A DNA stretch of 36,393 nucleotides from CAMDTE01 sp964504345 (GCA_964504345.1 CAZDDX010000012.1:1-36393), one strand, 5' to 3'. Counted from the first letter of the stretch, positions 1-8,216 are shown. The notes: a model not told the origin generated them from the sequence alone. Made by a program: numbers and translations.

Positions 1-15
1 TCCCGTTTGGGAGTG

Positions 16-45
16 CAAATATACGAAGGAAATTTAACGTGCAAA
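16..45 (-). promoter_or_regulatory. Bacteroidota-type promoter firing left, out of the window
   Basis: On the minus strand a TATATTTG box (16-23) fits the Bacteroidota -7 consensus TAnnTTTG. A TTTG (42-45) lies 18 bases upstream, matching the -33 element. It would drive a gene to the left of the window that is not visible here. The box is identical to the one in front of the tRNA-Asp at 23067-23074. Confidence 0.6.
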
Positions 46-64
46 ATCCAAACGATAATTTCTC

Positions 65-97
65 AAAAAAAAAGCCGCCGCCCGGTGGGGCGACGGC
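65..97 (-). terminator. Rho-independent terminator of the 75-residue protein gene
   Basis: On the minus strand a GC-rich stem (74-83 paired with 88-97, ten pairs with one C/A mismatch, four-base loop) is followed by nine T (65-73 read in reverse). It begins about 20 bases after the stop codon of the leftward small gene. Confidence 0.85.
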
Positions 98-118
98 TCC
101 ATCAACTTCAAACGACGA

Positions 119-347
119 TTACTTCGCAGATGGAGTTACTTCGAAACCTTTAGATTTCAAGAATTCAATCTTCTCGTTGATGATCGCAAGATCGCGACGA
201 TTCTTTTCGTGGTTGATGGATTTCATCAAACCGTCCAACTCGTCGTTTTCCAACTTGCCCAAGAATTGGGACGCGAAAACCGTTTTCAAGGATTTGTTGT
301 TGTTTTGATTGTTGCGAAAATGCGCAACCAGTTCTTTGGGTTTCATC
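119..347 (-). CDS. Small charged protein of unknown function (75 aa)
   Basis: I do not recognise this protein. It reads MKPKELVAHF... and ends ...GFEVTPSAK. It is rich in Lys, Asn and Glu, has no signal peptide or membrane segment, has no cysteine, and looks mostly helical, with a long charged stretch around residues 35-65. The ATG at 347 was preferred over the upstream in-frame TTG at 370 because a well-formed promoter (-7 box 378-385) would place the transcript start near 371, leaving about 25 bases of A-rich leader. A strong terminator follows. The gene is therefore a complete stand-alone transcription unit, which supports it being real. Base composition is more AT-rich than in its neighbours. 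Possible roles such as a small regulator or a ribosome- or nucleoid-associated factor cannot be told apart from sequence. Confidence 0.75.
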
Positions 348-377
348 TTATTTGTTTTTATTGTTACCAAACCATGT

Positions 378-408
378 CAAAAGTATAACATTAAATCAAA
401 ATCTCAAA
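378..408 (-). promoter_or_regulatory. Promoter of the 75-residue protein gene
   Basis: On the minus strand TACTTTTG (378-385) matches TAnnTTTG, and TTTG (405-408) lies 19 bases upstream. Both elements and the spacing fit the Bacteroidota housekeeping promoter. The rest of 348-501 is AT-rich and holds nothing else I can identify, including no clear terminator for the E1 gene. Confidence 0.75.
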
Positions 409-501
409 ACAACAAAATACCAACAACCAAAAGGAGATTGTTAATAACTAAATCCCATTTTTTTCCCTAGGATTCAACTTAAATAAAAGCTCCCGACTCA
501 T

Positions 502-2505
502 TCAAAAATTGATCAGTTTTTCCAAATAATTTTCAAATTTGGAAGATGCCAAAAATCCCTTTTCCAAAGACGCCGCAAACGGTATAGGGGTATCCGCACT
601 GGCGACGCGAACTACAGGCGCGTCAAGGTGAGCAAAACATTGCTCGTTGATGTAGGCTGCAATATCCGAGGCAACACCGCCAAACAAAACATCTTCTTGC
701 AAGACCAATACACGTCCTGTTTTTTGCGCGCTTTTCTCCAAGGTTTTCCAATCCAAAGGTTGGATCGTGCGAAGATCAATGATTTCCAAATCCCACTCTG
801 GGCGTTTGTTGGCTATTTCCAAGGCCCAGTGAACTCCCATACCGTAGGTGATTACGGTCGCTTGCTGACCTTCCCTCAAAACGGCTGCTTCGCCCAAAGG
901 CAGGCTGTAGTATCCTTCTGGAACGGATTGGGAGATGCTTCGGTACAAGGCTTTGTGTTCAAAAAACAACACCGGATTCGGGTCGTCAAATGCGGCACAC
1001 AAAAGCCCTTTGGCATCTGCTGGAAATGCAGGATAAACCACCTTCAATCCGGGCGTGTGGGCAAACCAGGCCTCTGTGGATTGGGAGTGAAACGGACCTG
1101 CGGCAACACCGGCACCGGTGGGCATCCGCACCACAACGTCTGCCTGTTGTCCCCAGCGCCAATGAATTTTAGCCAAGTTGTTCACGATTTGGGTAAAACC
1201 CTCGGTAACAAAGTCGGAAAACTGCATTTCCACCATGGCTTTCATGCCGCGAACACTCAGTCCCAAACCGGCGCCCAAAATGGCCGCTTCGCACAAAGGG
1301 GTATTGCGTACGCGTTCGGCACCAAATTCGTCTATAAATCCATCCGTCACTTTGAATACACCACCGTACGCCCCAATGTCTTGTCCCATGAGGACCAATT
1401 CCGGGTGCCGGCGCATGGATTCGCGCATGCCATCGCTGATGGCGTCAATGAGGCGCATTTCTTTTCTGATGGCGTTCGGTGCGGGTGCTTGTGCCGCGGG
1501 GGAAGGTGCAAAAAGATCAGCGCGCTCTGCCGCTTCATCCCATAGTGGTTCCGGCTCCAGCAATGCATCTTCCAGCGCCTGTTGGATGGCCTCTTTTTCC
1601 TCTTGTTTCCAGGTTTCGCGTTCTTCGGCAGAAAGCCACTTTTTCTTTTCCAAAAAAGCGCCAAAGGCATCCACAGGATCGCGCTCGGACCAAGCTTCAA
1701 TTAAGCCTTCCGGATAGTATTTGGTTCCGGAAGCTTCTTCGTGGCCGCGCACCCGAAAGGTTTTGCATTCCAGCAGAACCGGACGTGGATTTTCGCGCAT
1801 GGATTCTGTGAGTTCCTTCGCTTTTCTATAGACGTCCAAAATGTTGTTGCCGTCGATGCTGTGCGCTTCCATTCCGTAGGCTGGACCCTTCACCAAAAAC
1901 GAGTCAAAGTTGAATTGCTCTCGCGAAGGGGTACTCAATCCCCATTGGTTGTTTTCCACCACAAACAACACCGGCAAACCCCATACAGAAGCTACGTTTA
2001 ATGCTTCGTGAAAATCGCCCTCAGAGGCCCCACCGTCTCCCGTGTAGACCAAGGTAGCTTTCTTTTCCTTTTTGAGTTTGTGGGACAAGGCAATTCCGTC
2101 CGCAACCCCCAATTGGGGTCCCAGGTGGGAAATCATGCCCACGATGTGGTGTTCTTTGGAGCCGAAGTGAAACGAGCGATCGCGCCCTTTGGTAAAGCCG
2201 GTCAGTTTACCTTGAAACTGCGAAAAAAGTCGGAACAACGGAACTTCACGAGCCGTAAATACCCCCAGATTGCGGTGCATGGTAAGGATGGTTTCGTCCG
2301 GCTGCATGGCCAACGCGGTACCCACGGAAACCGCTTCTTGGCCGTAGGAGGAAAACCACTTGGAAATTCTGCCTTGGCGCAACGCCACCAACATTTTTTC
2401 TTCAATCATGCGGGGCCGCAAAAGGTGTCGGTACAGGCGAAGGCAAAGTTCCTGGTCCGCTGCGGTTGCGTCAAAGGAAAGAGGGGGTAGATTTTTCGGA
2501 AACAT
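502..2505 (-). CDS. 2-oxoacid dehydrogenase E1, fused alpha and beta subunits
   Basis: Thiamine-diphosphate E1 component of a 2-oxoacid dehydrogenase complex. It decarboxylates the substrate and passes the acyl group to lipoyl-E2. The 667-residue chain joins an alpha half (about 1-330) to a beta half (about 350-667). The alpha half has the ThDP/Mg motif GDG (156-158) ... NN (185-186). The beta half has the PLCEAAILGAG segment with the conserved Glu, and an FHSQSTEAWFAHTPGLKVV stretch closer to branched-chain (2-oxoisovalerate) E1 than to pyruvate E1. Such fusions are common in Bacteroidota, where annotation alternates between branched-chain and pyruvate enzymes, so the substrate is uncertain. 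No E2 or E3 gene is adjacent. It is divergent from the 2572 oxygenase gene, with its own -7 box at 2525-2532. Confidence 0.93.
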   Translation of the reverse strand: MFPKNLPPLSFDATAADQELCLRLYRHLLRPRMIEEKMLVALRQGRISKWFSSYGQEAVSVGTALAMQPDETILTMHRNLGVFTAREVPLFRLFSQFQGKLTGFTKGRDRSFHFGSKEHHIVGMISHLGPQLGVADGIALSHKLKKEKKATLVYTGDGGASEGDFHEALNVASVWGLPVLFVVENNQWGLSTPSREQFNFDSFLVKGPAYGMEAHSIDGNNILDVYRKAKELTESMRENPRPVLLECKTFRVRGHEEASGTKYYPEGLIEAWSERDPVDAFGAFLEKKKWLSAEERETWKQEEKEAIQQALEDALLEPEPLWDEAAERADLFAPSPAAQAPAPNAIRKEMRLIDAISDGMRESMRRHPELVLMGQDIGAYGGVFKVTDGFIDEFGAERVRNTPLCEAAILGAGLGLSVRGMKAMVEMQFSDFVTEGFTQIVNNLAKIHWRWGQQADVVVRMPTGAGVAAGPFHSQSTEAWFAHTPGLKVVYPAFPADAKGLLCAAFDDPNPVLFFEHKALYRSISQSVPEGYYSLPLGEAAVLREGQQATVITYGMGVHWALEIANKRPEWDLEIIDLRTIQPLDWKTLEKSAQKTGRVLVLQEDVLFGGVASDIAAYINEQCFAHLDAPVVRVASADTPIPFAASLEKGFLASSKFENYLEKLINF

Positions 2506-2524
2506 GCTGCTTTTCTGAGTGCCT

Positions 2525-2532
2525 CAAAGGTA
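2525..2532 (-). promoter_or_regulatory. -7 box of the E1 gene
   Basis: TACCTTTG on the minus strand, 19 bases before the ATG at 2505. No convincing -33 element is visible. It lies only 8 bases from the divergent box at 2541-2548. Confidence 0.6.
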
Positions 2533-2540
2533 GGACGCAT

Positions 2541-2548
2541 TATCTTTG
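2541..2548 (+). promoter_or_regulatory. -7 box of the oxygenase-trmD operon
   Basis: TATCTTTG on the plus strand, 23 bases before the ATG at 2572. It is back to back with the E1 gene's box, so polymerase can hardly occupy both promoters at once. Confidence 0.6.
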
Positions 2549-2571
2549 ATTGACGAAAAATACCGCACCTC

Positions 2572-3504
2572 ATGCAACTCCCTACCCTATCCCTCAGCCA
2601 CTTTACGGACGGAACGCCGGAACAAAAAAACGCCTTTGTTCAGGAGTTGGGACGCACCTACACCGAACTGGGTTTCATCGCCATTGAGAACCACGTTTTG
2701 GATGCGGACCGCCGGGAGCGGTTGTACGCAGCGGTCAAAGCGTTTTTTGCGCTGCCTCAGGAGGTAAAAAATCACTATACCCCTGTAGGATTAGCAGGAC
2801 AGCGCGGCTACACCGGATTTGGCGTTGAAAAGGCCAAGGGTTTTGACCAACCGGACTTGAAGGAGTTCTTTCAGTGGGGTCAATTCAATGCCCACGGGCA
2901 AGTTTATTCGGACAATGTAGAGGTTTCCGAATTGCCCCAGCTTATTGCAGAAGTTCGGGAAGCGTTTGAACTGTTGGAATACACCGGACGGCAACTGCTC
3001 AAGGCCATTGCCCTGTACCTGGGATTGGATGAAAATTGGTTTGAACCGTACGTTTTGGGCGGAAATTCCATTCTGCGCGCCCTCCACTACCCGCCCATTA
3101 CCCAAGCACCCAACGACGCCGTTCGCGCGGCTGCGCACGAAGACATCAATTTGATTACTTTATTAATGGGGGCTTCGGCCGATGGTTTGGAGCTTCTTTC
3201 TGCTTCCGGGGACTGGATCCCGGTGCACGTTGAAGATTCGCATTTGGTCATCAACGTGGGCGATATGCTGCAGCGTTTGACCAACAATAAATTGCGCAGC
3301 ACAACCCACCGGGTGGTAAATCCTCCGGTAGAGAAGTGGGGCATCCCTCGGTTCAGCATCCCGTTCTTCCTCCACCCCATTCAGTCCATGCCACTGGATG
3401 CCCTGCCTGCCTGCGTAACGGAGGAGAATCCACTGGCCTATGTGCCTACTACCGCGGGTGAATACTTGGACGAGCGCTTGCGAGAAATTGGCTTGAAAGC
3501 GTGA
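2572..3504 (+). CDS. Isopenicillin N synthase-like Fe(II)/2-oxoglutarate oxygenase
   Basis: Member of the IPNS/2-oxoglutarate-dependent dioxygenase fold (310 residues, usual length). The iron-binding triad is clear: H189 and D191 in AAHEDINL and H246 in STTHRVVN. R260 and S262 in PRFSIPFF form the R-x-S that binds the 2-oxoglutarate carboxylate, so a 2-oxoglutarate-dependent hydroxylase is more likely than a true penicillin-forming enzyme. The N-terminal half carries the usual family region (residues 10-110, including FFALP). The substrate cannot be deduced. There are no peptide-synthetase or beta-lactam genes nearby. The 3' end overlaps trmD (TGATG), so the two are translated from one message. 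The start codon follows a -7 box at 2541-2548. Confidence 0.9.
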   Translation: MQLPTLSLSHFTDGTPEQKNAFVQELGRTYTELGFIAIENHVLDADRRERLYAAVKAFFALPQEVKNHYTPVGLAGQRGYTGFGVEKAKGFDQPDLKEFFQWGQFNAHGQVYSDNVEVSELPQLIAEVREAFELLEYTGRQLLKAIALYLGLDENWFEPYVLGGNSILRALHYPPITQAPNDAVRAAAHEDINLITLLMGASADGLELLSASGDWIPVHVEDSHLVINVGDMLQRLTNNKLRSTTHRVVNPPVEKWGIPRFSIPFFLHPIQSMPLDALPACVTEENPLAYVPTTAGEYLDERLREIGLKA

Positions 3505-4181
3505 TGCGAATCGACATTATTACCGTTCAACCGGGCCTGTTAGATGGTGCTTTTTCGCATTCTATTTTGAAGCGAGCCCAAGACAAAGGCGTTGCCTCCG
3601 TGCACGTCCACGACTTACGTCCTTTTGGTTTCGGCAAGCACTCTCAGGTGGACGACTACGCCTACGGTGGCGGGGCCGGTATGGTCATGCGTTTGGAGCC
3701 TTTGGTGGCGTGCATTGAATCACTGCAATCGGAGCGAACCTACGACGAGGTCATCTTCCTGACCCCAGACGGCGAACGATTGAACCAAGGCATAGCGAAC
3801 CAGCTGTCCCTAAAAGGCAACTTAATCATGCTTTGCGGCCACTACAAAGGGATCGATCATCGGCTGCGCGAACACATGGTGACCCGCGAAATTTCCATTG
3901 GAGACTATGTTTTGTCCGGTGGCGAATTGGCCGCTGCGGTGCTCACGGATGCCATCATACGTTTGCTTCCTGGCGCCATGAACGACGAAACCTCGGCCCT
4001 GTCCGACTCGTTCCAAGACAATCTTCTGGCGCCTCCCGTGTACACCCGTCCGGCAGAATTCAGGGGGTGGAAAGTGCCCGAAATCCTGACGGGCGGCGAC
4101 ACCAAAGCCATTGACGTATGGCGCCACCAACAAGCTTTGGAACGCACGCGGAGGATTCGACCGGATTTACTTGAGGAATAG
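3504..4181 (+). CDS. trmD: tRNA (guanine-N1)-methyltransferase TrmD
   Basis: SPOUT-fold enzyme that methylates G37 next to the anticodon using S-adenosylmethionine, which prevents +1 frameshifts. The 225-residue chain begins MRIDIITVQP. It shows YGGGAGMVM (about 51-59), the knot segments LCGHYKGID and IGDYVLSGGELAA, and the C-terminal SDSFQDNLLAPPVYTRP. The ATG at 3504 overlaps the stop of the oxygenase gene; a GTG at 3501 is in frame but less likely. In many bacteria trmD precedes rplS in one operon. Here rplS is adjacent but faces the other way, with a shared terminator between them. Confidence 0.97.
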   Translation: MRIDIITVQPGLLDGAFSHSILKRAQDKGVASVHVHDLRPFGFGKHSQVDDYAYGGGAGMVMRLEPLVACIESLQSERTYDEVIFLTPDGERLNQGIANQLSLKGNLIMLCGHYKGIDHRLREHMVTREISIGDYVLSGGELAAAVLTDAIIRLLPGAMNDETSALSDSFQDNLLAPPVYTRPAEFRGWKVPEILTGGDTKAIDVWRHQQALERTRRIRPDLLEE

Positions 4182-4222
4182 CGGCACACGCGCGGCATGA
4201 ATGCATGCGAAGTTTTTTCGCT

Positions 4223-4262
4223 AAAAAAAGAGGGCTGTCTCGTTGCGAGACAGCCCTCTTTT
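4223..4262. terminator. Bidirectional terminator between trmD and rplS
   Basis: A perfect 17-bp stem (4226-4242 paired with 4246-4262) with a TTG loop. The base of the stem is an A run on one side and a T run on the other, so it can end transcription from trmD rightward and from rplS leftward. Confidence 0.95.
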
Positions 4263-4300
4263 GCTTTTGGCAATTCGGAGGGGAAAACCCCTTTCGAATA

Positions 4301-4648
4301 CTAGTGGCGTGCCTCCTTGATACGAGCAGCCTTACCGTTGCGTTCGCGTTGGTAGAAGATACGCGCACGGCGAACCTTACCGACTTTGTTCATTTCAATT
4401 TTTTCCAAATTGGGCATATTGACCGGAAAAATACGCTCAACCCCTACGTTGCCCGACATTTTGCGGATCGTAAAGGTTTCGGTAGTTCCAGAACCGCGGC
4501 GCTGCAAAACCACCCCACGGAAAAACTGGGTACGGGTCTTTTCGCCTTCTTTAATTTGGTAGTACACCGTGATGGTGTCGCCGGCTGCAAAAGAAGCCAG
4601 GTCTTTGTTGGTCACGTACTTATCCTGTACGTATTGAATCAGATCCAT
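4301..4648 (-). CDS. rplS: 50S ribosomal protein L19
   Basis: Ribosomal protein L19, 115 residues, near the 30S-50S interface. It begins MDLIQYVQDKYV and shows the family signatures FRGVVLQRRGSG (about 43-54) and RKMSGNVGVERIFPVNMPN, and ends RARIFYQRERNGKAARIKEARH. It stands alone on the minus strand and ends at the bidirectional terminator. A promoter at 4752-4782 would give a leader of about 100 bases, long for this window, in which translation feedback could operate, though I see no defined structure there. Confidence 0.97.
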   Translation of the reverse strand: MDLIQYVQDKYVTNKDLASFAAGDTITVYYQIKEGEKTRTQFFRGVVLQRRGSGTTETFTIRKMSGNVGVERIFPVNMPNLEKIEMNKVGKVRRARIFYQRERNGKAARIKEARH

Positions 4649-4751
4649 GGTAATGGGTCTTTAAAGTACTGAACAGAAACAACATGCACCGCTCTGGCCA
4701 GAGGTTGGGACTGCGAACGTTGGATTGGATATACCTCACGCAACGGGGATG

Positions 4752-4782
4752 CAAATTTACGAAATAGAATCGAATGTACCAA
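4752..4782 (-). promoter_or_regulatory. Promoter of rplS
   Basis: On the minus strand TAAATTTG (4752-4759) with TTG (4780-4782) 20 bases upstream. It lies just past the stop codon of the OmpA/PD40 gene region and about 103 bases before the rplS ATG. Confidence 0.7.
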
Positions 4783-4799
4783 TCAACTCGTGCATACCA

Positions 4800-6815
4800 T
4801 CACAGAACCACAAAAACAGTGCGTCGGTTTTTCTGACGAGCTGCATCTGTGGTGTTGGGAACCAAGGGTTTCTTCTCCCCATACCCCTTGGCCTGCAACC
4901 TGCTTGCCTCAATGCCCGCACGAAGCAATCCGTTGCGAACCGCTTCTGCTCGGCGCGCACTGAGCGCCAAATTTGCCGCGTCGTCGCCCACGTCGTCCGT
5001 ATGGCCCTGTACCTCAACGCGCAATTCAGGACGGGTGCGCAAGTATTCGGCAAATCCTTCCACGATGGCCTGTGCGTTGGGGTTGAGTTCCGAAGAATTT
5101 GAATTGAATTGGATGCTGCTCATGGCGTATTCGGTGCCTTTTTGCAGGGTTCTGGCTTCCAATTCCGCTCGGACAACGGGGCTAGATTTTATTTGTTCTT
5201 CACTGATTACTTGGCCGTTAAAAGCTGCATCTTCCTGAACCACTTGAACCAAAACACGTTCACCGGGGGCCAAAGCCACTACGTGGGCATACCGGCCGTT
5301 TTCTACGTCAACGCTGGCTGTTTTTACCGTCTTGGAGGCCAGGTTGGTTATTTTTACCTCCGCCCCTTCCAAGCCACGCGGATTGCCCTCGTTGGTGGCT
5401 ACCGTTCCTTTGACCAGAGCAACCTTTTGCGGACGAGCGGCATCCGGCAAGGTGAACTGAAAAAGATCCCACCCGCCCGGACCTTGCCGCGTGTTGGTAG
5501 AAAAGTAACCCTTCTCGCCAGCGATGTCCACAAAAAGCCCCACCTCATCTTCTTTCGTATTGATGGGGATGCCCAAGTTTTGCGGCACCGACCATTCCTT
5601 TTTATTGGCGTCCCAGCGGGCCCAAAACAGATCCAGCCCGCCTACTCCCGGATGGCCCGACGACGAAAAATACAGGGTAACGCCGTCCGGGTGCAAAAAG
5701 GGTGATTTTTCCTCCTGTGCCGTGTTCACAGTGGTGGGCAACAACTCGGCCGCAGACCAAGAACCGTCGGGCAAACGCGTGGAACGGTACAGATCCAATC
5801 CTCCAGTGCCCCCTTTTCTGTTGGAAACAAAGTAGAGAGCGTCTCCGTTGGCCGAAACCGACGGCTGGCTTTCCCAACTGTCCGGACGGTTGACGCCGCC
5901 TTCAACGGGGCGCAAGGGACCCCAGGAGCTGCCAGTTTTCAAGGTCCAAAAGACGTCGCAGTTGCGGTATCCGGAGGCGGTGTTTTCGCAAACGGTGAGG
6001 TACAACTCGCGGTTGTTGGCGGTTACGGACGGGCCACCCTCATTCAAACCGCGGTTGAACGGACTTTCCAGGGCCGCTCCGGTGGTGAACTGTCCTCCTT
6101 CGTCGCTCCATTCCGCCAACATAAAGGATTCCAGGGTGCGTTTGACGGGGGCAGGTCCGCTTTTTCGGTCTACGGCAACGGTTCTTCGGGTAAAGAAGGC
6201 TTCGGTGCCGTCTGGGGAAATGAGGGAAAGATACTCGTCTGCAGGGGTATTGATGCCCGGCACGGGGACCGGTATGAATTCCACCGGGTGTGCTTTCAGC
6301 TGCTCGGCCAAGGTTAAATCGCGCAGTAGGTTTTGCGCCTCGCGGTCCAAGCTCCCCTCCCGCTCGGGATTTTTAAGATACGCCTCGACGGCTGATTTAG
6401 CTCCAACGGAATCCCCCTTCACCACGCGGAGGGCCCCAACGTAGTACAAGACCTCAGCTCGGTAGGACGGACATTGCTCCAGCAATTTTTCCCAGGATGC
6501 CAGCGCTTGCAGGGGCTGTTCCTGGCGCATGGCCAACTCCCCCATGAGGTACAGGGTGTGTTCGGACCCACCCTCTTTGCGAACGGCGGTTTGCAAATAA
6601 ACCTTGGCCATGGGGAAATCCCCTTTGAGCAAGGATTTGAGCGCGTTTTGCTCTGTTTTGGTGGGCTGAGCACCGTCTTCACCGCACTGCCCCCATTCTA
6701 CTTGGGCGTTCAGTTGGTAGCTTCCTCCAAAACAACAGAGCGCTGCAAGGAAGAGCCACTTTTGAAGCGGGACCCCTACTTTACCCGACGCCTTCACGGT
6801 TTGGGTTCGTGCCAT
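4800..6815 (-). CDS. PorE-like exported protein: TPR-like region, PD40 propeller, OmpA domain
   Basis: Periplasmic or outer-membrane-associated protein of 671 residues. An N-terminal hydrophobic segment (about residues 19-33, LFLAALCC) followed by ...QLNAQ looks like a signal peptide. Residues about 45-165 form TPR-like helices. Then come several PD40/WD40-type propeller blades with the recurrent pattern LYF-S...GG-DL (for example TGGLDLYRS, GVGGLDLFWAR and GPGGWDLFQF). A carboxypeptidase-regulatory-like stretch precedes the C-terminal OmpA peptidoglycan-binding domain, seen in VEVQGHTDDVGDDAANLALS and ...QKNRRTVFVVL. This order (TPR, PD40, CRD, OmpA) is that of PorE of the type IX secretion system, but Bacteroidota carry many paralogues, so PorE itself is not proven. 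I chose the ATG at 6815, which overlaps the symporter gene by 22 bases. The open frame runs further upstream only as a shadow of that gene. Confidence 0.88.
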   Translation of the reverse strand: MARTQTVKASGKVGVPLQKWLFLAALCCFGGSYQLNAQVEWGQCGEDGAQPTKTEQNALKSLLKGDFPMAKVYLQTAVRKEGGSEHTLYLMGELAMRQEQPLQALASWEKLLEQCPSYRAEVLYYVGALRVVKGDSVGAKSAVEAYLKNPEREGSLDREAQNLLRDLTLAEQLKAHPVEFIPVPVPGINTPADEYLSLISPDGTEAFFTRRTVAVDRKSGPAPVKRTLESFMLAEWSDEGGQFTTGAALESPFNRGLNEGGPSVTANNRELYLTVCENTASGYRNCDVFWTLKTGSSWGPLRPVEGGVNRPDSWESQPSVSANGDALYFVSNRKGGTGGLDLYRSTRLPDGSWSAAELLPTTVNTAQEEKSPFLHPDGVTLYFSSSGHPGVGGLDLFWARWDANKKEWSVPQNLGIPINTKEDEVGLFVDIAGEKGYFSTNTRQGPGGWDLFQFTLPDAARPQKVALVKGTVATNEGNPRGLEGAEVKITNLASKTVKTASVDVENGRYAHVVALAPGERVLVQVVQEDAAFNGQVISEEQIKSSPVVRAELEARTLQKGTEYAMSSIQFNSNSSELNPNAQAIVEGFAEYLRTRPELRVEVQGHTDDVGDDAANLALSARRAEAVRNGLLRAGIEASRLQAKGYGEKKPLVPNTTDAARQKNRRTVFVVL

Positions 6816-8203
6816 TGATTTTCGGTTTTGGCCACAAATAAGGTAACCGCTGCATCGCCGGTGACGTTGATGACGGTGCGGCACATGTCCAAGAGTCGGT
6901 CGATGGGGATGATGATCGCAATCCAAGCAGGATTCAGGGCAACGCTGTCCAGTACCATGAGGAGCATGACCAAACCGGCAGACGGAATGGCCGCAGTACC
7001 CACCGAAGCCAGGACGGCGGTGAAGAGCACCGTCATTTGCTGGGCCAAGCTGAGGTCGATGAGGTGAAATTGAGCCAAAAAGATGACGGCTACCCCTTGG
7101 TACAAGCTGGTTCCGTCCATATTGACGGTGGCTCCAATGGGCAAGGTAAATTGACTTACTTCTTCGCGAACGCCCAAATTGTTTTCGACGCAGTCCAGGG
7201 TGACCGGCAAGGTAGCCGCAGAACTGCTGGTGCTGAACGCAAGCAACTGTGCCGGACGCATGCCGCCGTGGAAAAAACGAAACGAGCGCAACCACGAATA
7301 TCCTTGGGAACGAAGGGCCCACCAAACCAAAGTGGGGTACACCACCGCTGCCACCAGAAGCAGCCCCAGCAAAACAACCAATCCGTAGAGCCCCAAGGTT
7401 TTAAATACCTGGAGCAATTGCACGGGATCGTCTCCTGCAATCTTCGTCAAGGTGCTGGCCATCAGGGCAAAAACAAAGTAGGGAGCAAAGTGCATGACCT
7501 GCTCCACCATTTTTACAAAAATGTCCGTGGTATTGGTCATGAACGGACGAATGACGGCTGTTTTGCTTTCCGGTAAAGAAACCAAGGCCGTTCCAAAAAA
7601 GATGGCGAAAAAGATGACTTGCAGCATCAGACCGTTGTTGAAGGCCACAAAAATGTTGCTGGGTATGGCATCTGTTAGGAACGAAAGCGGGCCCGACGGA
7701 GGGTTTGTGGAAGCGATTTTCTCATCCAAAGCAGCATCCGCAGAAGCCTCATTCTTTTGAAGCGCCAACCACTGCGGTTGGTTTTCTGGAAGTGCACTGA
7801 ATCTTTGCCCGTCCGCCGTTCGGCCTTCGTGGGTTTGATCCGTCCATCGCTCGTACACCAAGCGATTGGTGAGGCGCTGCTCCGAACCCACGGCGTCGCC
7901 CGGTCGGATCAAATTGACCACGGCCAAGCCGGTGGATACGGCGAATACGGTGGTCAGAAGGTAGAGCGCGATGGTCTTCCCCCCCATCCGGCCCAATGCC
8001 TTGGGGTCGCCCAAAGACGCAACGCCGTCGATGATGGAAAACAAGACCAACGGGACCGCAATCAACTTGAGCAAATTGATGAAGATGGTTCCAAATGGGG
8101 CGATCCACTGATCGGTAAAGGTTGACCAACCGAATTGAGCGCTGACGAGGGCCCAGATCAATCCGAGGGCCATGCCCAACAGTATTTTGGTAGGTGTTTT
8201 CAA
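6794..8203 (-). CDS. Dicarboxylate/amino acid:cation symporter (GltP/DctA family)
   Basis: Inner-membrane sodium- or proton-coupled carrier of the DAACS family, 469 residues. The serine-rich hairpin tip reads STSSSAATLPVTLDC, the unwound helix holds PIGATVNMDGTSLYQG (NMDGT), and the second re-entrant loop is SVGTAAIPSAG. These are the substrate- and sodium-binding signatures of glutamate/aspartate/C4-dicarboxylate carriers. A large polar insert between early membrane segments (about residues 120-180) is longer than in E. coli GltP and would face outside. The gene starts 13 bases after the aroC stop and overlaps the next gene, so it sits in an aroC - symporter - OmpA operon. Substrate choice between glutamate/aspartate and C4-dicarboxylates is not visible. 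Confidence 0.93.
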   Translation of the reverse strand: MKTPTKILLGMALGLIWALVSAQFGWSTFTDQWIAPFGTIFINLLKLIAVPLVLFSIIDGVASLGDPKALGRMGGKTIALYLLTTVFAVSTGLAVVNLIRPGDAVGSEQRLTNRLVYERWTDQTHEGRTADGQRFSALPENQPQWLALQKNEASADAALDEKIASTNPPSGPLSFLTDAIPSNIFVAFNNGLMLQVIFFAIFFGTALVSLPESKTAVIRPFMTNTTDIFVKMVEQVMHFAPYFVFALMASTLTKIAGDDPVQLLQVFKTLGLYGLVVLLGLLLVAAVVYPTLVWWALRSQGYSWLRSFRFFHGGMRPAQLLAFSTSSSAATLPVTLDCVENNLGVREEVSQFTLPIGATVNMDGTSLYQGVAVIFLAQFHLIDLSLAQQMTVLFTAVLASVGTAAIPSAGLVMLLMVLDSVALNPAWIAIIIPIDRLLDMCRTVINVTGDAAVTLFVAKTENQWHEPKP

Positions 8204-8216
8204 CTTCGTTTCTCCG

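Noticed and set aside
39..308. 89-codon plus-strand frame at the left edge
   Set aside because: It is antisense to the 75-residue gene and runs through its terminator hairpin; the minus-strand gene has its own promoter and terminator.
628..1545. Open frame of 305 codons on the plus strand
   Set aside because: It is wholly antisense to the well-supported E1 gene and its translation has no recognisable motif; GC-rich genes often leave such open shadows.
2572..3504. True isopenicillin N synthase and a beta-lactam cluster
   Set aside because: The R-x-S motif suggests 2-oxoglutarate use, and there is no ACV synthetase or other beta-lactam gene nearby.
6815..7325. N-terminal extension of the OmpA/PD40 protein up to 7325
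   Set aside because: The extra 170 residues are a frame-shifted reading of the symporter gene, rich in Arg, His and Cys. The ATG at 6815 leads directly into a signal peptide.
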